6,856 bases of DNA, taken from contig QIIF01000145.1 of assembly GCA_003231075.1 (NCBI GenBank), positions 1 to 6,856 on the forward strand, written 5' to 3'. The notes under the pieces are model-generated. The model saw only the letters and a list, made by a program, of their open reading frames with translations. It was not told the DNA's origin and made no database searches. Both the position numbers and the translations under genes were made by a program. The stretch comes from Candidatus Falkowiibacteriota bacterium. Its GTDB lineage: Bacteria > Patescibacteriota > Patescibacteriia > Patescibacteriales > SZUA-104. Of the stretch, positions 1 through 6,340 are shown piece by piece; positions within the stretch are counted from its first letter, which is position 1; each line of letters starts with the position of its first letter.

Positions 1-1434
1 TATGTTTTAACGGATATTTTTCATCTTTGGTATTTATACTCAGCCGGCTTGGCTTTCTTAGCGGCTTTTTTAGTGAGTTTTTATTTACAGAAGTTTTGGA
101 CATTCCGTGATAATTCCAACAAAAAAATCCACAAGCAGATGGCGGTGTATTTCGCGGTGGGCGCGGCGAATTTGGGAGTTAACACGGGCGGAATATATTT
201 ATTGGTGGAAAAATTCAATTTTGATTATTTATGGGCGCAAATTATTATGGGAGCATTAATCGCCGTCGGCAGTTTTTTGATATACAGGTTTGTTATTTTT
301 AAAGAAGATAAAATTGAAACTGGCAGCCGCGTGAAGGTTTTAGTAGCCACCGGAATTTTTCCGCCGGATATCGGAGGGCCGGCGACATACAGTAAATTAT
401 TGGCGGATGAATTGCCGAAAAGAGGGGTTGAAGTTGAAGTTTTGAGTTTCGGTTCTGTCCGCCATCTGCCGAAAATTATCCGGCATTTTGTTTATTTTTT
501 CAAAGTTTTAAAAACGGGCAGGAAGGCTGATGTTATTTACGCGCAAGATCCGGTAAGCGTGGGATTGCCAGCGTCATGGGCGGCAAGATTGCTTAAAAAG
601 AAATTTATTTTAAAAATTGTCGGTGATTACGCGTGGGAACAGGGAAGACAAAGATTTGGAGTGGATGATTTATTGGATGAATTTCAAGAAAAAAAATATT
701 CTTGGAAGGTTGAATTTCTGCGCGCGCTCCAAAAAAAAGTAGCGGACAGGGCGGATTTAATTATTGTCCCCGGTAATTATCTAAAAAATATAATAATGAA
801 GTGGGGGGTTAATGAGGATAAGATAAAAGTGGTATATAATGCCGTTCCGGAAGCGCGCCTGAATTTAACAAAAGAAGAGGCAAAAGAAAATTTAGCTCTT
901 CAGGGGGATATAATATTCTCGGCGGGGCGATTGGTTCCGTGGAAAGGTTTTAGTCTTTTAATTAAGCTAATGCCGGAACTGTTAAAAGTAAATTCTGATT
1001 TTAAACTGGTTATCGCGGGGGAGGGCAATGGGCGCGAAGATCTTGAAAATAAAAAAATAGAACTGGGGTTAAATGATGAGGTTTCGCTTGTCGGCAGCGT
1101 CAGCCGCGATAAAATTTTTGAATATATGAGAGCGTCGGATATGTTTGTTTTAAATACGGGCTACGAAGGATTGTCCCATATTACGGTTGAAGCTATGCGT
1201 ATCGGCTTGCCGGTGATTACTACGGATGCCGGCGGCAACGCGGAGATAATTAAAAATGGAGAAAATGGAGTATTGCTTGAATACAATAATAAAGAGCAAT
1301 TTAGGAAGGCAATATTGGAATTTTGGCGAAACAAGCGGAAAGCGTTTGAGATTTCGGAAAACGCCAAACAAAGCTTGGATAAATTTGATCAAGATAATAT
1401 GATTAAAGAAATATCTTTATTATTAAAAATGTGA
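1..1434 (+). CDS. GtrA-like membrane domain fused to GT4 glycosyltransferase (5' partial)
   Basis: The frame is open from base 1, so the true start lies upstream; the TTG at 49 falls inside the membrane domain and is unlikely to be the start. Codons 1-100 look like most of a GtrA domain: hydrophobic segments at about codons 10-30, 47-69 and 77-100, with the family-like motif LQKFWTFRD at 29-37. GtrA proteins are thought to help move polyprenyl-phosphate-linked sugars across the membrane. From codon 111 a full GT4 (GT-B fold) enzyme follows: GIFPPDIGGPATY near 118-130 in the acceptor domain, donor-site GRLVPWKG at 309-316 (R310, K315), and the E-x7-E pair at E389 and E397 (YEGLSHITVEAM). Donor and acceptor cannot be told. 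An in-frame GTG at 331 lies exactly where a free GT4 enzyme would begin (VKVLVATGIF), so internal initiation could also release the enzyme alone. No Shine-Dalgarno is seen there. The gene ends in TGA and overlaps the next by 4 bases. Confidence 0.88.
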   Translation, partial: YVLTDIFHLWYLYSAGLAFLAAFLVSFYLQKFWTFRDNSNKKIHKQMAVYFAVGAANLGVNTGGIYLLVEKFNFDYLWAQIIMGALIAVGSFLIYRFVIFKEDKIETGSRVKVLVATGIFPPDIGGPATYSKLLADELPKRGVEVEVLSFGSVRHLPKIIRHFVYFFKVLKTGRKADVIYAQDPVSVGLPASWAARLLKKKFILKIVGDYAWEQGRQRFGVDDLLDEFQEKKYSWKVEFLRALQKKVADRADLIIVPGNYLKNIIMKWGVNEDKIKVVYNAVPEARLNLTKEEAKENLALQGDIIFSAGRLVPWKGFSLLIKLMPELLKVNSDFKLVIAGEGNGREDLENKKIELGLNDEVSLVGSVSRDKIFEYMRASDMFVLNTGYEGLSHITVEAMRIGLPVITTDAGGNAEIIKNGENGVLLEYNNKEQFRKAILEFWRNKRKAFEISENAKQSLDKFDQDNMIKEISLLLKM

Positions 1435-2540
1435 AAATTTTAAATTTAAGTTTGGACAATTCAGTTTTAAACAAGGATTCCGGTTTAGCAAAAAGAGTTG
1501 TTGAATATGGAGGATTGTTTGAGAAATACGCCATTATAGTTCCGGCAAAAGAAAATAAAGAGGTTAGGTTATCAGATAACACTAAAGCTTATGGCGTGAA
1601 ATCAGGCAATAAGGCGGTTGGCTTGTTTAAGATTTGCGTGCTCGCGAAAAAACTGATGAAACAGGATGAATTTAATGCCATTACGGTTCAGGATCAATAT
1701 TTTTTGGGCTTTATGGCGTTACGGCTCGCGCGAAAATTTAAAATAGGGCTGGAAATTCAGGTTCACGGTTTTGAAAAATACGGCGGATTGCGAAAGCTGA
1801 TCGCGAGATATGTTCTGCCGCGCGCGGATTCCGTCCGCGTTGTCAGCCAACGGCTAAAGAGGCGGTTGGTTAGCGAGTTCGGGGCGGCTGAAGATGCCAT
1901 TACGGTTGCGCCGATATTTTCGGATTTCGGATGTCGGATTTCGGATGTCGGATTTCGGATGTCGGATTTCGGAAGTTTAAATAAAAAAGGCAAAGAGAAC
2001 GGCGGGAAATTTATTTTTTTAACTGTTGGGAGGTTGGTGCCGGTTAAGAATATTGAGATGCAGATTGAGGCACTGGCGAATTACGAATTACGAATTGCGA
2101 ATTGCGAATTGTGGATAGTTGGAGAAGGACCGGAAAGAAAAAATTATGAATTACGAATTACGAATTACAAATTAAATAATAAAATAAAATTATTTGGTTG
2201 GCGGGATGATTTGGATAAATTTTATCGGCAAGCCGACGCTTTTATTTTGACATCGGACAGCGAGGGATGGGGGTTGGCGGTGATTGAGGCGGCCGCGCGC
2301 GGATTGCCGATTGTGATGACGGATGTCGGCTGCGCGGGCGAAGTTATTAAAGACGGTGAAAGCGGAATTGTTATTCCTGCCGGCGATCGGCGAAAGCTGG
2401 AAGAAGCGATGGTTAAGCTGATAGAAGATGAAAGTTTAAGGCGCAGATTGGGATCCGGCGCGCAAGAGGCGGTTAGGCGGTTGCCGAGCAAAGAGGAGGC
2501 GTTGGAGCTGTATAAACAATCATTGGAAAAAGCCGCTTAA
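1431..2540 (+). CDS. GT4 family glycosyltransferase carrying heptamer-repeat inserts
   Basis: A complete 369-residue GT-B enzyme of the GT4 type, probably cytoplasmic or membrane-associated, adding a sugar to a surface glycan precursor. The start is the GTG at 1431, inside the ATGTGA that ends the previous gene; the 4-base overlap suggests translational coupling. The N-terminal acceptor domain covers about residues 1-160. The donor domain begins with FIFLTVGRLVPVKN (R201, K206), followed by LWIVGEGPE and the canonical E-x7-E pair at E278 and E286 (SEGWGLAVIEAAARGLP). Three segments come from 7-bp tandem repeats: residues 164-182 (SDFGCRISDVGFRMSDFGS) in the inter-domain linker, and NYELRIANCEL and NYELRITNYKL on either side of the LWIVGEGPE strand. 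Despite these the frame is intact and the catalytic motifs are present, so the enzyme is probably active. The substrate cannot be inferred. Confidence 0.93.
   Translation: MKILNLSLDNSVLNKDSGLAKRVVEYGGLFEKYAIIVPAKENKEVRLSDNTKAYGVKSGNKAVGLFKICVLAKKLMKQDEFNAITVQDQYFLGFMALRLARKFKIGLEIQVHGFEKYGGLRKLIARYVLPRADSVRVVSQRLKRRLVSEFGAAEDAITVAPIFSDFGCRISDVGFRMSDFGSLNKKGKENGGKFIFLTVGRLVPVKNIEMQIEALANYELRIANCELWIVGEGPERKNYELRITNYKLNNKIKLFGWRDDLDKFYRQADAFILTSDSEGWGLAVIEAAARGLPIVMTDVGCAGEVIKDGESGIVIPAGDRRKLEEAMVKLIEDESLRRRLGSGAQEAVRRLPSKEEALELYKQSLEKAA
1921..1976 (+). repeat. Heptamer tandem repeat A (CGGATTT/CGGATGT, 8 units)
   Basis: Eight consecutive 7-mers: CGGATTT and CGGATGT alternate, and the last unit is CGGAAGT, so the higher-order period is 14 bp. 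It lies in frame within the glycosyltransferase at 1431-2540, encodes the linker between acceptor and donor domains, and has no stop in any forward frame. A change of one unit would shift the frame. Confidence 0.95.
2076..2110 (+). repeat. Heptamer tandem repeat B1 (RCGAATT, 5 units)
   Basis: Five exact 7-mers in the order GCGAATT, ACGAATT, ACGAATT, GCGAATT, GCGAATT. They encode NYELRIANCEL in the donor domain and run directly into the conserved strand WIVGEGPE, so the repeat supplies the residues just before a structural strand. Confidence 0.95.
2146..2173 (+). repeat. Heptamer tandem repeat B2 (AYRAATT, 4 units)
   Basis: Four 7-mers, ATGAATT, ACGAATT, ACGAATT and ACAAATT, with a degenerate AAAAATT just before them at 2139-2145. 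This is the same family as the block 35 bp upstream. It encodes NYELRITNYKL, where GT4 enzymes normally have the helix between the GEGPE strand and the following LFGW strand. Confidence 0.93.
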
Positions 2541-2544
2541 AGCC

Positions 2545-2557
2545 CCCTTGATAAGGG
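2545..2557. other. Short hairpin after the glycosyltransferase gene
   Basis: CCCTT and AAGGG (5 bp) enclose a 3-base GAT loop, starting 4 bases after the stop at 2540. No T-run follows, so it is not a convincing intrinsic terminator. The right arm overlaps the 10-mer AAGGGACTGT (2553-2562), which recurs at 6340-6349 after the last glycosyltransferase gene of the window. Confidence 0.4.
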
Positions 2558-2591
2558 ACTGTCGCCAAACCCTGTCACGGCTGAAATTTTA

Positions 2592-2618
2592 GTATTTTGT
2601 TGATGACAACAAAAATAC
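2592..2618. other. Intergenic AT-rich hairpin
   Basis: GTATTTTGTTG (2592-2602) pairs with CAACAAAAATAC (2607-2618) across an ATGA loop, with a single bulged A at 2615; the inner 8 bp are perfect. The right arm also begins an 11-bp direct repeat (ACAACAAAAA at 2606 and 2617). With the A-rich tract after it on the + strand it does not have a standard terminator layout. It may be a processing or regulatory structure, or chance in AT-rich DNA. Confidence 0.4.
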
Positions 2619-2663
2619 AACAAAAACCTTTATTTTATAAGTAAAAAATAACTATAAAAAATC

Positions 2664-2719
2664 AGTGTTAAGTGGACTTGACACTGAACTACTATTTAGT
2701 GTAAAGTAGAGTTAACACT
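2664..2719. promoter_or_regulatory. Tandem 22-bp dyads (operator candidate) before the ATPase gene
   Basis: Two dyads share the same 8-6-8 design: AGTGTTAA-N6-TTGACACT at 2664-2685 and AGTGTAAA-N6-TTAACACT at 2698-2719. The two 22-mers match at 18 of 22 positions and start 34 bp apart, about three helical turns. The first covers the -35-like TTGACA and the second the -10-like TAAAGT. This is what a dimeric repressor binding cooperatively would need; the regulator is not known and could be the ATPase itself or a distant gene. Confidence 0.65.
2678..2707 (+). promoter_or_regulatory. Probable sigma-70-type promoter of the ATPase operon
   Basis: TTGACA at 2678-2683 and TAAAGT at 2702-2707 are separated by 18 bases. 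A start of transcription near 2713-2715 would leave a leader of only about 10 bases before the ATG at 2724. The -35 match is perfect, the -10 is weaker and the spacing is at the long end. No Shine-Dalgarno is present. Confidence 0.5.
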
Positions 2720-2724
2720 AAATA
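2693..2724. promoter_or_regulatory. Perfect 10-bp inverted repeat reaching the start codon
   Basis: TATTTAGTGT (2693-2702) and ACACTAAATA (2715-2724) are perfect reverse complements with a 12-base spacer. The structure widens the second dyad and ends on the A of the ATG. The left arm overlaps the -10, so in DNA it fits an operator; the predicted transcript would lack most of the left arm, so an RNA hairpin over the start codon is less likely. Confidence 0.6.
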
Positions 2725-4163
2725 TGGCATTAAATAAAGAAAAAATAAGAGAATATATCAGTGATCAAATAGTCCAGGCCGATTTTCGCGCGCGCGGTTA
2801 TGTTTTTGACGCGAATAATAAAAAGCGGTTAAACCGCAATATTTTTATACGCTTGCGGCATCATTTGGATAAATTTTTGGAAGGCAATAAAGCGTATCGC
2901 TGGATTGCGCTTACCGGTTTGCGCGGCGCCGGCAAAACAACCATTATGTATCAATTATATCATGCCAAGAAAAATATTGACGGTTATTTTCTTGTCTTGC
3001 CGGTTGATGAAGCGGTGGCAACGCTTAATAGCAGTATTAGTGAAATTTTAAATATTTTTGAAGAGATTGTCGGCAAACCGCTTTCCAATCTGGATAAGCC
3101 GTTGTTTCTGTTTCTGGATGAAGTGCAATATGATGATAATTGGGGGATAACATTAAAAACATTGTATGACCGCGCCGATAATGTTTTTATTTTTTGCATC
3201 GGTTCGGCGGCTGCGCTCGTTAATACCAACTCAGACATCGCGCGCCGGGCGATTTATGAAAAAATTTATCCGCTGTCATTTACTGAATTTATAAAAATTA
3301 AATATCAAAAAGTGGAAACAAAAGGGCTTGCCGGAGCGCTTTGCGATGGCATTTTTTCGGCGCGTTCCGCGAGAGAAGTTTTTGATAATTTAGTATTGCT
3401 AGAAGATAAGGTAAATAAATATTATATGGGCGTCAGCCGGCTGGAATTTGAGAATTATCTTCATTACGGATCATTGCCGTTTATGATCGCGCTTGATAAT
3501 GAAGCGTTGATTTATGATCAAATCAACAAATCATTGGAACGCGTCGTAAATAAAGATATTCCGCAAATGCGGGCGATGACGCAGGATGTTATAAGTAAGA
3601 TTCCCGCTATTTTATACGCGATTGCCGATATGGACGCGCTTAATTTTTCCACGCTTGCGGAAAAATTCGGCATTTCCCGGCCGAAAGTGTCGGAAATATT
3701 TTCGGCGCTTGAACAAGCCGAGGTTTTGCATAGAATTTATCCGGCCGGATCGCATTTTAAGCAAGTGACGCAAAAGCCGTCAAAATATCTTTTTTCTTCT
3801 CCGGCATTCCGCGCGATGTATTACAAAACAATAGGCAACACAATAACCGAGCAAAACGCGCGCGGAAAATTACTGGAAGATTTGGTTGGAATGTATTTTT
3901 ACCGTTTATTTGATAAGAAACCGCTTTTTTCTCTTACTTACGACAGCGCGAAGGGCGGAGCGGATTTTATTATCGGCGCAGAAGGGAAAAGGATAGTGGT
4001 TGAAGTCGGGTTGAATAAAACGGAATACAAACAAGTCGCGAAAACGGCTAAGAAAATAAAATCCGCGTATAATATTATTATATCCGAGAAAGCGGATGAA
4101 CTGGAATATAATAAAGAGCAAAATGCCGTAAAAATTCCGTTAAAATATTTTCTACTTACATAA
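2724..4163 (+). CDS. AAA ATPase with DUF4143-like C-terminal region
   Basis: A complete 479-residue P-loop ATPase. Walker A is GLRGAGKTT (65-73), Walker B is FLFLDEVQ (D132, E133), and FCIGSAAAL (about 157-165) matches the sensor strand of this group. After a middle region with a winged-helix look (FSTLAEKFGISRPKVSEIFSALEQAEVLHRIYP) comes a DUF4143-like C-terminus with GADFII (D414) and VVEVG (E427, G429), resembling a PD-(D/E)xK nuclease fold in which the expected lysine of ExK is glycine. Such proteins are common in archaea and CPR bacteria, but I know of no settled function. The ATG at 2724 sits about 10 bases after the predicted transcription start, with no Shine-Dalgarno. Its own promoter and the two glycosyltransferase genes close behind (first gap 12 bases) suggest it heads a three-gene operon. 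An ATPase-driven DNA-binding or regulatory role is possible but unproven. Confidence 0.92.
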   Translation: MALNKEKIREYISDQIVQADFRARGYVFDANNKKRLNRNIFIRLRHHLDKFLEGNKAYRWIALTGLRGAGKTTIMYQLYHAKKNIDGYFLVLPVDEAVATLNSSISEILNIFEEIVGKPLSNLDKPLFLFLDEVQYDDNWGITLKTLYDRADNVFIFCIGSAAALVNTNSDIARRAIYEKIYPLSFTEFIKIKYQKVETKGLAGALCDGIFSARSAREVFDNLVLLEDKVNKYYMGVSRLEFENYLHYGSLPFMIALDNEALIYDQINKSLERVVNKDIPQMRAMTQDVISKIPAILYAIADMDALNFSTLAEKFGISRPKVSEIFSALEQAEVLHRIYPAGSHFKQVTQKPSKYLFSSPAFRAMYYKTIGNTITEQNARGKLLEDLVGMYFYRLFDKKPLFSLTYDSAKGGADFIIGAEGKRIVVEVGLNKTEYKQVAKTAKKIKSAYNIIISEKADELEYNKEQNAVKIPLKYFLLT

Positions 4164-4175
4164 AAAATTACCAAT

Positions 4176-5261
4176 ATGAAACTACTTATTATTACGCAAA
4201 AAATTGATATTAATGATGATAATTTAGGGTTTTTTCATTGCTGGGTGGAGGAGTTCGCCAAGCAATGCGAGAGCGTGGTTGTTGTTTGTTTGCAAAAAGG
4301 GGATTATGATTTGCCCGGGAATGTTAAAGTATTGTCGTTGGGCAAAGAACAAGAAATTCAAAATTCAAAATTTCAAATCCTAAATAAATTCAAAATTCAA
4401 AATTCAAAATTCAAAATTCTTATTAAAATTAAATATATTTATCGTTTTTATAAATATATCTGGCGAGAGAGGAAGAATTATGACTCTGTTTTTGTCCATA
4501 TGAATCCCGAGTATGTTGTGTTGGGCGGATTGTTTTGGCGGTTAACGAGAAAAAAAATCGGTTTATGGTATACGCATAAGTCCGTTGATTTGAAATTGCG
4601 GCTGGCTGAGAAATTGGCGGATATTATTTTTACGGCATCCGCGCGAAGTTTTCGCCTGCCGAGCAATAAGGTGAAAATTATGGGGCATGGGATAGACATT
4701 GAAAAATTCCAAATTCCAAATTCCAAATTCCAAATTCCCAAATTTATCATTATTACCGCGGGCAGGGTTGCGCCGGTTAAAAATCTGCATATTTTGATTG
4801 AAGCGGCTGGAGTTTTGAAAAATAAAAACTTTGATTTCACGATAAAAATAGCCGGCGCTCCGACACTGGCGAGCGGTAAAGATTATTTTGAAAAATTAAA
4901 AAATTCCGTCAAGGAGAAGGGGCTGGAAGATAAGATAATTTTCGCGGGACCAATCCTCTATAAAAATATCCCAAAATTTTACGCGGATGGGGATTTGTTT
5001 GTAAATTTGAGTAACACCGGCAGTATTGATAAGGCGGTTTTGGAAGCGATGGCAAGCGGCTTGCTTGTCCTGACTTCAAACGAGGCGTTTCGCGATATTC
5101 TTCCCGAAAAATATTTAACAGAAAAAGCCCCGGAACAGATAGCGGAAAAAATAATCGCGCTTTCAAAATCCGGCAAGGATGAAAGCTTGCGGAAATATGT
5201 CTCCGAAAATCACAGTTTAGAAAATTTAATCGGTAAAATCGTGCAAATTTATAAAAATTAA
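4176..5261 (+). CDS. GT4-like glycosyltransferase carrying heptamer-repeat inserts
   Basis: A complete 361-residue GT-B glycosyltransferase, 12 bases after the ATPase stop and 8 bases before the next gene, so probably co-transcribed. It opens with MKLLIITQKIDINDDNLGFF; ERKNYDSVFVHMNPEYVVLG lies in the acceptor domain. The donor domain starts at FIIITAGRVAPVKN (R197, K202). The usual E-x7-E is modified: the second glutamate is kept in TGSIDKAVLEAMASG, but the first position is glycine. I recognise this as a recurring variant of GT4-like enzymes rather than a fresh mutation, so loss of activity need not follow. Two segments come from 7-bp repeats: residues about 60-82 (NSKFQILNKFKIQNSKFKIL) in an acceptor-domain loop, and 177-188 (KFQIPNSKFQIP) in the inter-domain linker. 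The ATG at 4176 is chosen for its typical N-terminus; no ribosome binding site is visible. Confidence 0.92.
   Translation: MKLLIITQKIDINDDNLGFFHCWVEEFAKQCESVVVVCLQKGDYDLPGNVKVLSLGKEQEIQNSKFQILNKFKIQNSKFKILIKIKYIYRFYKYIWRERKNYDSVFVHMNPEYVVLGGLFWRLTRKKIGLWYTHKSVDLKLRLAEKLADIIFTASARSFRLPSNKVKIMGHGIDIEKFQIPNSKFQIPKFIIITAGRVAPVKNLHILIEAAGVLKNKNFDFTIKIAGAPTLASGKDYFEKLKNSVKEKGLEDKIIFAGPILYKNIPKFYADGDLFVNLSNTGSIDKAVLEAMASGLLVLTSNEAFRDILPEKYLTEKAPEQIAEKIIALSKSGKDESLRKYVSENHSLENLIGKIVQIYKN
4354..4420 (+). repeat. Heptamer tandem repeat C (AAATTCA, 3 + 5 units)
   Basis: Units of AAATTCA at 4354-4374 (third unit AAATTTC) and at 4386-4420 (last unit AAATTCT) are separated by 11 bases. The interruption moves the second block out of 7-bp register with the first, which suggests past slippage or partial decay. 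The block is in frame in the glycosyltransferase at 4176-5261 and encodes a K/N/F/Q/I-rich loop in the acceptor domain. Confidence 0.94.
4704..4738 (+). repeat. Heptamer tandem repeat D (AAATTCC, 5 perfect units)
   Basis: Five identical AAATTCC units, the most homogeneous block in the window, so perhaps the youngest or most mutable. It encodes KFQIPNSKFQIP in the linker between acceptor and donor domains, just before FIIITAGRVAPVKN. Block A occupies the equivalent place in the glycosyltransferase at 1431-2540. Confidence 0.96.
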
Positions 5262-5269
5262 AGAGTTTT

Positions 5270-6340
5270 ATGGAAAAAGAAAATATCGTCCGTGGCGGCA
5301 TAATAATTTGTTTTTTTGGAATATATAGACCCGAATATTCCCGCAATAGAGCGCTTGTTTCCGGCTTAAAACAAAATGGCGTGGAAGTTATTGAGTGCAG
5401 AACAGAATTAAATGGGATTAAAAAATATTTTGATTTAATTAAAAAGCATTGGAAAATAAGAAAAGATTACGATGTTTTATTCGTGGCTTTTCCGGGATGG
5501 CATTCAATGATTTTAGCTAAATTTTTAACGAGAAAACCGATTATTTTTGACGCTTTTGTTTCTATGTATGACTCAACTGTATTTGACCGGAAAAGCATAA
5601 AGGAACATAGCTTAAAGGCAAAATATTTTTGGTTTATAGATTGGCTGGCCTGCGTATTGGCGGATAAGGTTATTCTTGACACAAATGAGCATATAAAATA
5701 TTTTGTTTCGGAATTCGGCGTTAAAAAAGAAAAATTTGAAAGGATTTTTGTCGGTTCTTTCGCTGAAACCTTTGCTTTGCCCAAGAATGTTAAAAAAAAT
5801 AATAAATTCATTATTAGTTTTTACGGATTTCTTATTCCTTTGCAGGGAATAAAATATGTTTTGGAATCAGCGGATATTTTGAAAAATAATAAGGATATTC
5901 GGTTTAATATTATCGGGACAAAGATTAAAAGCAAATATAAAGACAAGGAATTCTCCAATGTTAATTTTTTGGATGATCTCCCGTATAGAGAACTTATTGA
6001 ATTGATGAATTTTTCGGATATTTGTCTGGGGATATTCGGGGACACGGGAAAAACTCAAAGGGTGATTCCAAATAAAGTTTATGATTGCGCGGCTTTGAAA
6101 AAACCGGTTATTACCGCTGATACGCCGGCGATTAGAGAGCTGTTTAGCGAAAACGATTTAATGTTTATTCCGGCCGCCAATTCTAAAAAATTATCCGAAG
6201 CTGTTTTAAGTTTAAAAAATAATCCGGAAAAAATGGAAAAATTGGCTGAAAATAGTTATAATAAATTTATTCAAAACGCGAAAATACATATTTTGGGCGA
6301 GCAATTAAAAAAGATAGCGGAAAAATTAATTTTAGTATAA
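5270..6340 (+). CDS. Divergent GT4-like glycosyltransferase
   Basis: A complete 356-residue GT-B protein, last of the probable operon that begins at 2724. The acceptor domain begins GGIIICFFGIYRPEYSRNRA, and a hydrophobic stretch near residues 120-132 (YFWFIDWLACVLADKV) could touch the membrane. The donor domain starts at FIISFYGFLIPLQGIKYV (Y185-G193), where the usual G-R...K donor-binding residues are replaced and Q192 stands at the lysine position. The E-x7-E region is RVIPNKVYDCAALKKPVITAD, with R264 and D272 in place of the two glutamates. These changes match a subfamily pattern I have seen (FIPLQG with NKVYE), so the gene is probably functional with a different donor geometry. It carries no heptamer repeats. 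The ATG at 5270 follows only a weak AAAGAG. The substrate is unknown. Confidence 0.9.
   Translation: MEKENIVRGGIIICFFGIYRPEYSRNRALVSGLKQNGVEVIECRTELNGIKKYFDLIKKHWKIRKDYDVLFVAFPGWHSMILAKFLTRKPIIFDAFVSMYDSTVFDRKSIKEHSLKAKYFWFIDWLACVLADKVILDTNEHIKYFVSEFGVKKEKFERIFVGSFAETFALPKNVKKNNKFIISFYGFLIPLQGIKYVLESADILKNNKDIRFNIIGTKIKSKYKDKEFSNVNFLDDLPYRELIELMNFSDICLGIFGDTGKTQRVIPNKVYDCAALKKPVITADTPAIRELFSENDLMFIPAANSKKLSEAVLSLKNNPEKMEKLAENSYNKFIQNAKIHILGEQLKKIAEKLILV

Noticed and set aside
1432..1434. UGA read as glycine or another amino acid (recoded genome)
   Set aside because: Reading through TGA would run out of frame with the overlapping gene at 1431, and no TGA occurs inside the other genes, so TGA is a stop here.
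1763..1993. Antisense open frame over heptamer block A
   Set aside because: The CGGATKT repeat is stop-free on both strands, which by itself keeps the reverse frame open; there is no independent sign of a gene.
2545..2618. Intrinsic terminators after the glycosyltransferase gene at 1431-2540
   Set aside because: Neither the CCCTT/AAGGG stem nor the AT-rich hairpin is followed by a T-run on the + strand, so both were listed as hairpins only.
1921..4738. CRISPR array
   Set aside because: The units are 7 bp, contiguous and without spacers, and they encode in-frame protein segments; there are no cas genes in the window.
4909..5346. Antisense open frame of 145 codons on the minus strand
   Set aside because: It lies opposite two well-supported glycosyltransferase genes, has no recognisable domain and reads like low-complexity shadow sequence.
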